Of a stretch of 7,565 bases of DNA, positions 1-6,457 are shown piece by piece; the stretch's first letter is position 1; every line of letters begins with the position of its first letter. Below the pieces are notes generated by a model. The model made no database searches. It was not told the origin of the DNA and worked only from the letters and a program-made list of their open reading frames with translations. The DNA comes from Bacteroidales bacterium UBA2861 (lineage in GTDB: Bacteria; Bacteroidota; Bacteroidia; Bacteroidales; UBA932), in the NCBI GenBank assembly GCA_002350615.1, contig DEFD01000005.1, positions 11,386 through 18,950 on the forward strand, read 5' to 3'. Position numbers and translations under genes: made by a program.

Positions 1-1077
1 ATCATCGGCGACCGCCAGACCGGAAAGACCGCCCTCGCCATCGACACCATCATCAATCAGCGCAGCTGCTTCGAGGCGGGAAAGCCCGTCTATTGCATCT
101 ACGTGGCCGTCGGGCAGAAGGGTTCGACAGTCGCGTCCATCGTTGAAACCCTGCGCGCAAAGGGGGCCATGGACTATACCATCGTCGTGGCGGCGACTGC
201 GTCCGACCCCGCTGCAGTGCAGTATTATGCGCCTTTTGCGGGCGCTGCCGTCGGGGAGTACTTCCGCGACACGGGCCGTCCCGCGCTCATAGTTTACGAC
301 GATCTCAGCAAACAGGCGGTCGCCTACCGCGAAGTGTCGCTGATCCTGCGCCGTCCTTCCGGGCGCGAGGCATATCCGGGAGATGTCTTCTATCTTCACA
401 GCCGCCTGCTCGAGCGTGCCGCCAAGATCATCGGCCAGCAGGAGGTAGCGGAGCAGATGAACGATCTGCCCGAGTCGCTGAAGGGCCGCGTCAAGGCCGG
501 CGGCTCGCTCACCGCCCTGCCCATCATCGAAACACAGGCGGGCGACGTTTCCGCCTACATCCCCACGAACGTGATTTCCATCACCGACGGCCAGATCTAC
601 CTCGAGAGTTCGCTCTTCAACCAGGGCTTCCGTCCTGCAATCAACGTCGGTATTTCGGTGTCGCGTGTGGGCGGCTCCGCGCAGGTTAAGAGCATGAAGA
701 AGGTCGCGGGCACGCTCAAGATCGACCAGGCGCAGTACAACGAGCTCGAGGCTTTCAGCAAGTTCAGTTCCGACATGGACAAGGTGACAGCCATGGCGCT
801 GGACAAGGGGCGCAAGAACAACCGTCTGCTGATTCAGCCTCAGTACGCACCCATGCCCGTGGGCGAGCAGGTGGCCATTCTTTACTGCGGCACGCACGCC
901 CTGATGGCGGATATCGCTCTCGACAAGGTTTCCGAGTTCGAGAGGCTGTTCCTCGACCGGATGCGCGCTTCGCACAGGGATGTGCTGGACACTCTTTCCG
1001 CCGGCAAGATCGACGAAGGAGTGGAGGCCGTGCTGCAGAAGGTCGCGGCCGAAGTTTGTTCGCAGATTAACGTTTAG
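1..1077 (+). CDS. atpA: F-type ATP synthase subunit alpha, 3' part (5' end outside window)
   Basis: Alpha is the non-catalytic nucleotide-binding subunit of the F1 head of ATP synthase, at the cytoplasmic face of the inner membrane. The frame is open from base 1, so the gene starts upstream; 358 codons are present. The fragment opens inside the P-loop (GDRQTGKT, residues 3-10 here; E. coli 169-176), so roughly 170 N-terminal residues are missing. Strong family blocks follow: YDDLSKQAVAYR, GREAYPGDVFYLHSRLLERA, GSLTALPIIETQAGDVSAY, PTNVISITDGQIYLE and NVGISVSRVGG, which holds the arginine finger. The segment QQEVAEQMNDLPESLKGRVK is longer than in E. coli and, from memory, is usual in Bacteroidetes alpha subunits. 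The stop is TAG at 1075-1077, five bases before atpG. Nothing here looks damaged. Confidence 0.98.
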   Translation: MIGDRQTGKTALAIDTIINQRSCFEAGKPVYCIYVAVGQKGSTVASIVETLRAKGAMDYTIVVAATASDPAAVQYYAPFAGAAVGEYFRDTGRPALIVYDDLSKQAVAYREVSLILRRPSGREAYPGDVFYLHSRLLERAAKIIGQQEVAEQMNDLPESLKGRVKAGGSLTALPIIETQAGDVSAYIPTNVISITDGQIYLESSLFNQGFRPAINVGISVSRVGGSAQVKSMKKVAGTLKIDQAQYNELEAFSKFSSDMDKVTAMALDKGRKNNRLLIQPQYAPMPVGEQVAILYCGTHALMADIALDKVSEFERLFLDRMRASHRDVLDTLSAGKIDEGVEAVLQKVAAEVCSQINV

Positions 1078-1082
1078 GTTTC

Positions 1083-2246
1083 ATGGCATCGCTCAGGGAG
1101 ATAAAGGATCACATCGCGTCGGTGCGCAGTACGCTGAAGATTACTTCGGCGATGAAGCTCGTGGCTTCGGCGAAGCTCCGCAAGGCTCAGCAGGCCGCGG
1201 AGGGCATACGGCCGTACACTGCCGCGCTGTCGCAGATGCTCGCTGCAGTGCTCGCGGACGGGCAGGGTAGTCCGTCCGCCTCCAAGCCCTCCGCGACGGG
1301 CAAAGGGCCGGGCCGTGTCCCGCAAGGGGAGCCCGGTCCCGGCATTGCCCGTCCGATGGCTGATGCGCCTGCCATTCCTGACGGCCGTGCGCAAAACGGG
1401 GCAATTTACGCACGGGAGGCTGATTTTGGAGGGCCTCGTGCGCAAAATCAGGCTTTTTACGCACGGGAAACAAGTGGAGCGGCTGGGGCTGGAAGGGTGG
1501 CCATCGTGGCGGTGGCGAGCAATTCGTCGCTTTGCGGGGCGTTCAATATCAATGTAGTGCATCGCGTGCAGGAGCTGGTTGCGGAGTGCCAGGCCGCCGG
1601 AGCCGGGGTGGAGGTGATTTCTGTGGGGCGGAAGATGGCGGAGGCGATGCGCAAGATGGGGTTTGCGCCGGAAGATCATGCCGATCTCGTCGGCCGCAAC
1701 AGTTTCGAGAAATCGTCGGCGTTCGCGCAGGAGCTTATCGACGCTTTCAATTCCGGGCGTTTCAGCTGCATTCTGCTGGTATACAATCATTTTGTCAGCA
1801 CGGCTTCGCAGAAGGTGCAGGTCGAAACCTACCTGCCGTTCACCTCGGCGCTCACGGATGGGCTATACCCTCCTCAAGCCGGCCTGACGGCCCCTCCCAG
1901 CGGAGCTGGGCCCCTCCCACTTCATCCGTGGGCGGATAGGGCGTCCGGAGGGTATAGTCCATCCGCCGCGAATGCAACAGGAACTGCAGTAGACAGCGAA
2001 TACATCCTCGAGCCGTCCCGGGAGGAGATCCTTGCGACGCTGCTGCCTCAGGTGATGCGCCTCCGGATTCATACGGTGCTTCTGGATTCGATCGCTGCTG
2101 AGCATGCGGCGCGTATGCTTGCGATGCAGGCCGCATCCGACAATGCCGAAGATCTGCTCTCCGAACTCACACTCGAATACAACAAGGGCCGTCAGCAGAA
2201 GATCACATCCGAAATCCTCGATCTCGTGGGAGGAGCGCAGCAATGA
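1083..2246 (+). CDS. atpG: F-type ATP synthase subunit gamma carrying two in-frame palindromic insertions
   Basis: Gamma is the central rotor shaft of F1. The N-terminal helix (EIKDHIASVRSTLKITSAMK, residues 6-25) and the C-terminal block (ASDNAEDLLSELTLEYNKGR, 351-370, then QQKITSEILDLVGGA) are clearly those of the family, as are SNSSLCGAFN (147-155 region) and YNHFVSTASQ. The product is 387 residues; E. coli gamma is about 287. The excess is in two stretches rich in Gly, Pro, Ala, Ser and Arg: about residues 61-137, between the N-terminal helix and the first strand of the globular domain, and about 258-303, between YLPFTSAL and YILEPSREEIL, before the C-terminal helix. Both coincide with inverted-repeat elements at DNA level, listed separately. 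No frame break occurs, and the conserved parts on both sides are intact, so I read it as functional rather than a pseudogene. The start is the ATG five bases after atpA. The stop overlaps the thiN start. Confidence 0.96.
   Translation: MASLREIKDHIASVRSTLKITSAMKLVASAKLRKAQQAAEGIRPYTAALSQMLAAVLADGQGSPSASKPSATGKGPGRVPQGEPGPGIARPMADAPAIPDGRAQNGAIYAREADFGGPRAQNQAFYARETSGAAGAGRVAIVAVASNSSLCGAFNINVVHRVQELVAECQAAGAGVEVISVGRKMAEAMRKMGFAPEDHADLVGRNSFEKSSAFAQELIDAFNSGRFSCILLVYNHFVSTASQKVQVETYLPFTSALTDGLYPPQAGLTAPPSGAGPLPLHPWADRASGGYSPSAANATGTAVDSEYILEPSREEILATLLPQVMRLRIHTVLLDSIAAEHAARMLAMQAASDNAEDLLSELTLEYNKGRQQKITSEILDLVGGAQQ
1295..1353 (+). repeat. Palindromic element A inside atpG (59 bp hairpin)
   Basis: Outer arms GACGGGCAA (1295-1303) and TTGCCCGTC (1345-1353) are perfect inverted repeats. 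After a small asymmetric internal loop, GCCGGG (1307-1312) pairs with CCCGGC (1338-1343). Further pairing inward is possible: CCG 1313-1315 with CGG 1334-1336, and UCCC 1318-1321 with GGGA 1327-1330 or, one register over, CCC and GGG closing a GCAA tetraloop. The whole stretch can fold as one long hairpin and is translated in frame as part of the first extra segment of gamma (about residues 71-91). No flanking target duplication was seen. The function is unknown. Confidence 0.75.
1385..1417 (+). repeat. Palindromic unit B, copy 1, inside atpG
   Basis: Arms CCGTGCG (1385-1391) and CGCACGG (1409-1415) are perfect inverted repeats; AAA 1393-1395 can pair with TTT 1405-1407 inside them. The 32-bp unit 1386-1417 matches 1437-1468 at 27 of 32 positions by my count. 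It encodes RAQNGAIYARE in the atpG frame. The five differences from copy 2 all lie in the loop portion, while both arms are identical. Confidence 0.8.
1437..1468 (+). repeat. Palindromic unit B, copy 2, inside atpG
   Basis: This is the second copy of the 32-bp unit, exactly 51 bp (17 codons) after copy 1. Arms CGTGCG (1437-1442) and CGCACG (1460-1465) pair; AAAA 1444-1447 can extend the stem with TTTT 1455-1458. It encodes RAQNQAFYARE in frame. An alternative pairing exists with upstream sequence: CTGATTTT (1420-1427) is the reverse complement of AAAATCAG (1444-1451), so two folds compete. Confidence 0.8.
1855..1965 (+). repeat. Palindromic element D inside atpG: 19-bp terminal inverted repeats, cloverleaf-like
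   Basis: CGGATGGGCTATACCCTCC (1855-1873) is the inverted repeat of 1947-1965 with one difference (G1862 opposite T1958, still a G-U pair in RNA). Between the arms lie three short hairpins: GGCC 1881-1884 with GGCC 1889-1892; CCCAGC 1896-1901 with GCTGGG 1905-1910; and CCCAC 1916-1920 with GTGGG 1928-1932. A long closing stem plus three arms gives a cloverleaf-like layout. GGCGGAT (1931-1937) can alternatively pair with ATCCGCC (1961-1967). The element is 111 bp, or 37 codons, and is open in the atpG frame (about residues 258-295). I saw no target-site duplication and no coding capacity for a transposase. Confidence 0.8.
2228..2235 (+). promoter_or_regulatory. Possible Shine-Dalgarno for thiN
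   Basis: GGGAGGAG ends 7 bases before the thiN ATG at 2243. It also encodes the conserved Gly-Gly-Ala near the end of gamma, so the match may be incidental. Bacteroidetes generally depend little on Shine-Dalgarno pairing, and translational coupling through the ATGA overlap may matter more. Confidence 0.35.
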
Positions 2247-2887
2247 CGGCAGTGATTCTGGCAAACGGGGAATTCCCCCGCAGGGAGTATCCGCTCTGGC
2301 TGCTGAAAAATGCCGACGTGGTGGTCTGCTGCGACAGCGCCTTGAATGTGCGGCGCCTGCGCAGGCTCGGCGTTGAGCCGGCGGCAGTGGTGGGGGACTT
2401 GGATTCCATCTCCGATGCGGAGCGTAAATCCCTGGGAGACAAGGCGGTAAAGGTGGAGGAGCAGGATTACAACGACCTCAACAAGGCCTTCCTGTGGTTG
2501 AGGGAGAACTGCCCGCAAGTGACGGAAATCCAGATACTTGGCGCCACAGGTAAAAGCGAAGCCCACGCGCTGGGCAATCTGTCATATCTCCTTTTCTGGG
2601 AGAAGCAGTATGCTTTGGAAGCCTCCGGAATCAAGGTGGAGATGGTGTCCGACTACAATACCGCCTTCGCGATTTCGGACTCCTGCGAACTCCATGTGGG
2701 CGAAGGACGGAAAGTGTCGCTCTTCTCATCCGATTCCACCCTTAGAATAAAGTCCGCAGGCCTGGAATGGCCTACGGACGATGTAAAATTCGATTACTGG
2801 TTCCGCGCTACTCTCAACCGCGCTGTGAACGACGTGATATCGCTGCAGTTCAGCCACCCGGCTCCTGCATTGATAATCCTCGACTGA
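2243..2887 (+). CDS. thiN: Thiamine pyrophosphokinase
   Basis: This cytosolic enzyme transfers pyrophosphate from ATP to thiamine, giving thiamine diphosphate. At 214 residues the length is normal. Family motifs in order: ILANGEFP (5-12), VVVCCDSAL (26-34), the acidic VVGDLDS (49-55), EEQDYNDLNKA (72-82, second acidic motif), and ILGATGKSEAHALGN (98-112). The C-terminal half has GLEWPTDD (173-180) and ATLNRA (189-194), in the place of the family's GLxWpL and GTSNE-like segments. The start overlaps the atpG stop as ATGA (2243-2246), so the gene is probably translated with atpG from the same message. Two sites are unusual: the GxxGKRxDH-type motif reads GKSEAH, losing Arg and Asp, and the usual acid after Asn in ATLNRA is Arg. 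The family call is secure; full activity is less certain. Confidence 0.92.
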   Translation: MTAVILANGEFPRREYPLWLLKNADVVVCCDSALNVRRLRRLGVEPAAVVGDLDSISDAERKSLGDKAVKVEEQDYNDLNKAFLWLRENCPQVTEIQILGATGKSEAHALGNLSYLLFWEKQYALEASGIKVEMVSDYNTAFAISDSCELHVGEGRKVSLFSSDSTLRIKSAGLEWPTDDVKFDYWFRATLNRAVNDVISLQFSHPAPALIILD

Positions 2888-2891
2888 AAGC

Positions 2892-5468
2892 TTATTTCAC
2901 CTCGATCACCTGCACTATTTCCTCGGTCGACCCGTCGGAATAGGTCAGTAGCGCCTTGACGGTGTGCTTCCCGGGTGTGGAAAGGGTGACGGAGCCGCTT
3001 TCGATCCGCTGATTGTCCATGAACCATATTACAATGTCTGCCACTCTGCCGGCCGAAGGATCTATGAATGACGGAACGAATTCAGTTCCAACGGCATATC
3101 CTTCTTTTCCTCCCGGATTGTTTATGACCTTTATCCCCAATCCGCTGAACGGCGAGACCTGTTTTTCGATATCGGAGCTCACGATGAAACTGTAGCCGGT
3201 CTCCTGCCAGAAAGTAGTTCCTTCTGTCATGTATGTGCCTACTACCAATCCTTCGTTCTTCAACCCGGACCGCCCGTCTACGGACATCCAGTACTGATTT
3301 GTGATATCCTTGACAGAATATCCTATGTATACCTTTTCTCCCTCGGGCACGGTGATTCCCGCGTCGGAAATATCCACCGACTGAATGGAACCGAAAACGG
3401 GTTTTTCGATACTGCGGGTGAAGGCCCTGACAGAGCCGAAATCTATGAAAATGTCGAATTTGTCGACCTTGGTGGTGGCATTGCCGGACACCATGTAGTT
3501 TATGGTTTTGAACTTGTATCCAGCAAATCCGCTCAATTCTTCGGGAGTGAAGAGGACTGCGACGGTGCCGGACCAGGACTGCACGTCCGTATTGGTGAAT
3601 CCGATGGCCGAATTCGGCGACGAGTGCTTTTTAAGAGTTGCGGGAATACCTTCGGTGACATTGTAGAGAACCACGTTCAGGACAGCCCTCTTGGAGCTTA
3701 TGCTCACGTGCTCGCTGTAGGTGTTGAAAAGCTCCAGGGAATACACGGCGGTAAATTCGCTCAGGCTTTCGTCCTCTATGAATATGTCGTAGCATCCGTC
3801 GCTGTCGGTCAGCGTGACGGCAAATGCCTCCTCGCCGACTTTGGACAGGCTGGTTATACCGGAAGCACGGCGGATGGCCTGCATGCCAGCCGAGTTTTCG
3901 GCGGTGAGCGAAACTTTTACCCCTGCGAGAGCATTGCCTTTGCTGTCGGTGACCTTCCCGGATAAGTGTTTGCCGGTTTGAACGGAGAGAGTCAGTGTCG
4001 CAGCCCCGTCCGCATAAACGATGTCGGATATGGAATAACCTGTTTCTTCTCCTGCCCAATCGATTCCGTTGAAAGATGTCGTGCCGCTGGTGCCGGGATA
4101 CATCATGTCGTTGTAGTCGCTGTAGGATACCTGAGGTTTCATCAGGCAGTAGCACTGGTGCGATGAATAGCAGTTGAGTTTGTTCGCGCTCCAAAGAGCG
4201 GCTGCCGTTCCGTCGCCTACGGGGTTTTCCGACATGTCTACGTGATAGATCAGCATCCCCTTGGGAGCCTGGTGGGTGGAATTGCTTTTGATGTAGCGGT
4301 CCCAGCCGCTTCCGTCGCGTACTTCATAGAGGAAGAATTCGTCGTCAGCCGAGGTTGGCGTGATGAATCCTTCGTTCTCGTGCACAGGGCGCAGGGTCTT
4401 CGTGCCGCTCTCCGTCCATACATCCAGATTGTCCTTCCATCCGAGCATCCATCTTTCAAGGGCACCCAGATATGGAGGGGTACGGCCGCCGTTGTTATAG
4501 TTTCCGCTGCACATGAGGGAAAAAGCGTAAACGCCCAGTGCGCTTCCGTTTTCTTCGTAGTCGGTGTCATAAAAGTCCGGAAGTCCGAGAACATGCCCGA
4601 ACTCGTGGCAGAACGTGCCTATGCCTGCCATATTGTTGCCGCTTGCTCCTCTGTACTCGGAAGTGCAGGCATAGGATCCGGCTCTGACTCCGTGGGAAGA
4701 AAAACCGCTCATCCATGATGCATGCGGCCAGATGGCGTCTTCGCTTCCGCCTTCGGCTTCGTTGTGCCCTGCAAAATAAAAGAAGATGTTGTCGACGACT
4801 CCGTCGCCATCATTGTCATAATCGGCAAAATTCAGCAGTCCCTGCTGGCTTGCCAGGGTGCAGGCTTCGCGGAAAGCCCCCCGCGGGTCCTTGTCGCTTC
4901 CTTTGTCGTCGTTGCCGCCATAGTCGGCGAAATTCTTGCTGACGCAAACGGGCCCCACGACATCGTATGCAGGATCGAACCGGCCGCCGGAATTTTCGTA
5001 GTAATAGTCGTAGACGGACCCCGTGGCTCCGTTGCCGGAGTACCCTTTTTCATTGAGCATGGCATGGAATGCATCCTTTGCATCCGGCACCGTGAACTTG
5101 AGGTCGGCGAACTCCACCAGGATCACGACGAATTTCTTGCTTCCCTTGGTGATAGATGTTTCGCTGTCAGCCCTGCCGGGGACGGACCGGCGCATCATCT
5201 GTGCCTGCCGGATTCGTCTCGCCTCGTTGATTGCAATATCGTTTCTGAACGGCTTCCTTGCGCGGCGGTAGAAACCGTCTGCGCTGCGGGCGACCACATT
5301 TCCTTTTTCGTCCGTTGCATAGTGGTAGAACTCGTCACCATGAAGCCTTATGGTTATGGTCGAGCCGTCCGGTTGCAATTGGCGGATGGGGTAGGGGTAG
5401 GCAGGTGCGGCTTTGGCGGAAAACGCCGAGATGAACGCAGCGGAGAGTATGATAAGGAATTTTTTCAT
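2892..5468 (-). CDS. Secreted M6-family metalloprotease with carboxypeptidase-regulatory-like domain
   Basis: This is an exported zinc endopeptidase of the immune-inhibitor-A-like M6 family. From the chosen ATG (5468) it has 858 residues. A classic signal peptide opens it (MKKFLIILSAAFISAFSAKA, probable cleavage before APAYPYP), followed by a propeptide-type segment (QPDGSTITIRLHGDEFYHYA, about 32-51). The catalytic region runs about 113-490, with calcium-site-like DYDNDGDG (216-223), the zinc motif HEFGHVLGLPD (288-298, HExxHxxGxxD), a Met-turn-like FSLMCSG (about 316-322), and family blocks ALERWMLGW and KGMLIYHVD. Next come a carboxypeptidase-regulatory-like domain (LSGKVTDSKGNALAGVKVSL onward, about 502-602), a beta-rich adhesin-like domain (about 620-780), and a short Ig/PKD-like end. 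I see no type IX sorting tail. The frame is also open to ATGs at 5480 (ATGA overlap with the upstream stop) and 5498. I chose 5468 because it best fits the signal peptide. It is probably cotranscribed with the BACON lipoprotein. Confidence 0.93.
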   Translation of the reverse strand: MKKFLIILSAAFISAFSAKAAPAYPYPIRQLQPDGSTITIRLHGDEFYHYATDEKGNVVARSADGFYRRARKPFRNDIAINEARRIRQAQMMRRSVPGRADSETSITKGSKKFVVILVEFADLKFTVPDAKDAFHAMLNEKGYSGNGATGSVYDYYYENSGGRFDPAYDVVGPVCVSKNFADYGGNDDKGSDKDPRGAFREACTLASQQGLLNFADYDNDGDGVVDNIFFYFAGHNEAEGGSEDAIWPHASWMSGFSSHGVRAGSYACTSEYRGASGNNMAGIGTFCHEFGHVLGLPDFYDTDYEENGSALGVYAFSLMCSGNYNNGGRTPPYLGALERWMLGWKDNLDVWTESGTKTLRPVHENEGFITPTSADDEFFLYEVRDGSGWDRYIKSNSTHQAPKGMLIYHVDMSENPVGDGTAAALWSANKLNCYSSHQCYCLMKPQVSYSDYNDMMYPGTSGTTSFNGIDWAGEETGYSISDIVYADGAATLTLSVQTGKHLSGKVTDSKGNALAGVKVSLTAENSAGMQAIRRASGITSLSKVGEEAFAVTLTDSDGCYDIFIEDESLSEFTAVYSLELFNTYSEHVSISSKRAVLNVVLYNVTEGIPATLKKHSSPNSAIGFTNTDVQSWSGTVAVLFTPEELSGFAGYKFKTINYMVSGNATTKVDKFDIFIDFGSVRAFTRSIEKPVFGSIQSVDISDAGITVPEGEKVYIGYSVKDITNQYWMSVDGRSGLKNEGLVVGTYMTEGTTFWQETGYSFIVSSDIEKQVSPFSGLGIKVINNPGGKEGYAVGTEFVPSFIDPSAGRVADIVIWFMDNQRIESGSVTLSTPGKHTVKALLTYSDGSTEEIVQVIEVK

Positions 5469-5476
5469 TGCAGAGA

Positions 5477-6442
5477 TCATTTCACGATTACAAAACAAGT
5501 TCCCTCCGGGGTCAATAGCCAGGCTTTGTCTCCCGTTGCTTTATGCACCCGGACATCGATGTCCGAGGTGTATTCGAACTCTTTCAGCCAGTTCTGTACC
5601 AGATGTACGGAGAAGGCATCCCCTGCCGAGAAGGTCTGCGGGAGACCGCTCAGAATCCAGAATTTGAATTCGTCCGGAGAAATCATGCGGAAAGTCCCCG
5701 TGGTTCCTGTCAGTTTGGAATACTGGTGCGCAAGTTCGTCGTAAGCCATACCGGAGTTCATCCCGTCGTAGTTGTAAATGCCGGGGATTTCGCCGTTTAT
5801 GTCTGCCGGAGCTTGTACTATGCCTACTTTCATCGCCAGCGATCCAAGCTTTATTTCGATGTAACCTTCGCGGGCGTCACTTCCCGTGTTGATGGAAGAT
5901 GCGCTTATGCTTGCTTCGACGGGAAGATTCTGTATGCCGCTTTCCGGTACGACGCTGAACCAGTCGGCGGAACTTCCGTCACTGTTGTGGCAGGAAGTGG
6001 TCCAGGAGCCTGGGAATTTCCAGGTCTGCGAAGTCGGGACCATGTTGACAAGTTCGACTTTATCTGCCGGAAGGACATCTCCGAGAGCAAGTTGCGTAAG
6101 CTTTGAACTTGCGGTGAGTTTTCCTCCGGTGGCGGTTATGGTCTGTGTCCTGGAAGATTTGCCTGTATTGTCGGCAAGCGCCAGGGTGAGGGTGCTGGCC
6201 CCGTTCTTCGGTTCGCCTATGCTTTTGACACTTGCCCAGGATTGATCTTCCAGTGCAATTTCAAATTCTCCGTCGCAGGTGACAGTGAAAGTCACCTCAT
6301 GTGCGAGACAGGGCTCGGACGACTTGCTCGCCGGGCTGAGTTTGAGAATGGTCGGTCCTTCGGGCTCTTTTTCTTTCGGACTGCATGAGATGCCGGCCAA
6401 AACCGGAAGGACCATGAAGGCTGCAGGGATGAAATGTCTCAT
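5477..6442 (-). CDS. Lipoprotein with two BACON-like domains
   Basis: I do not recognise a named protein. The 321-residue product starts with a lipoprotein-type signal (MRHFIPAAFMVLPVLAGISC, likely lipidated Cys20; the lipobox is less canonical than usual). Two BACON-like beta-sandwich repeats follow. About 32-118 shows DQSWASV, an SRTQTITATGG strand and a terminal KLTQL. About 129-212 shows ADWFSVVPESG, AREGYIEIKLG and a terminal IVQAP. BACON domains are common in surface proteins of gut Bacteroidetes and are usually adhesive or spacer modules for carbohydrate or mucin binding. The C-terminal 100 residues (GIYNYDGMNSGMAYDELAHQ onward) form a separate unassigned domain. The stop lies 8 bases before the chosen M6 protease ATG, so the two are probably one operon. 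The role may be to hold substrate or the protease at the outer surface; that is inference. Confidence 0.85.
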   Translation of the reverse strand: MRHFIPAAFMVLPVLAGISCSPKEKEPEGPTILKLSPASKSSEPCLAHEVTFTVTCDGEFEIALEDQSWASVKSIGEPKNGASTLTLALADNTGKSSRTQTITATGGKLTASSKLTQLALGDVLPADKVELVNMVPTSQTWKFPGSWTTSCHNSDGSSADWFSVVPESGIQNLPVEASISASSINTGSDAREGYIEIKLGSLAMKVGIVQAPADINGEIPGIYNYDGMNSGMAYDELAHQYSKLTGTTGTFRMISPDEFKFWILSGLPQTFSAGDAFSVHLVQNWLKEFEYTSDIDVRVHKATGDKAWLLTPEGTCFVIVK

Positions 6443-6449
6443 ATTGTTG

Positions 6450-6457
6450 CAAAGATA
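6450..6457 (-). promoter_or_regulatory. Bacteroidetes -7 promoter element for the BACON lipoprotein/M6 operon
   Basis: On the minus strand the octamer TATCTTTG matches the Bacteroidetes sigma-ABfr -7 consensus TAnnTTTG. Seven bases separate it from the ATG at 6442, so a transcript would have a very short leader or none. A TTTG occurs upstream (6471-6474), but only 13 bases away, too near for a normal -33 element. The T-run of the preceding terminator abuts the element. Confidence 0.6.

Noticed and set aside
1385..1468. CRISPR array
   Set aside because: There are only two repeat units, the spacer is 19 bp, the repeats are palindromic throughout and lie in frame inside atpG, and no cas gene is present.
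1074..1790. 238-codon open frame on the minus strand across atpG
   Set aside because: It is antisense to a clear atpG, its protein is Arg/His-rich with no family likeness, and it arises from high G+C and stop-poor inserts.
1849..1995. Chloroplast-type thioredoxin switch in gamma
   Set aside because: The insert contains no cysteine. Only the position matches.
1083..2246. atpG as a pseudogene or as a misassembled gene
   Set aside because: The frame is unbroken over 387 codons, conserved motifs on both sides of each insert are intact, and neighbours are tightly spaced. A misassembly would rarely keep the frame twice. Read-level data could still check this.
2885..2899. Possible terminator between thiN and the protease gene (TGAAA / TTTCA)
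   Set aside because: There are only five mostly A-T pairs, no G+C-rich stem and no T-run.
2892..3010. Type IX secretion sorting domain at the end of the M6 protease
   Set aside because: The end reads as an Ig/PKD-like strand pattern (GKHTVKALLTYSDGSTEEIV). The usual Gly-x-Tyr-x-Val and final Lys-rich strand of type A sorting domains are not seen.
4722..5744. 340-codon open frame on the plus strand across the M6 protease and BACON lipoprotein genes
   Set aside because: It lies opposite strongly supported coding sequence, including the signal peptide region, and its translation looks like a shadow with no recognisable domain.
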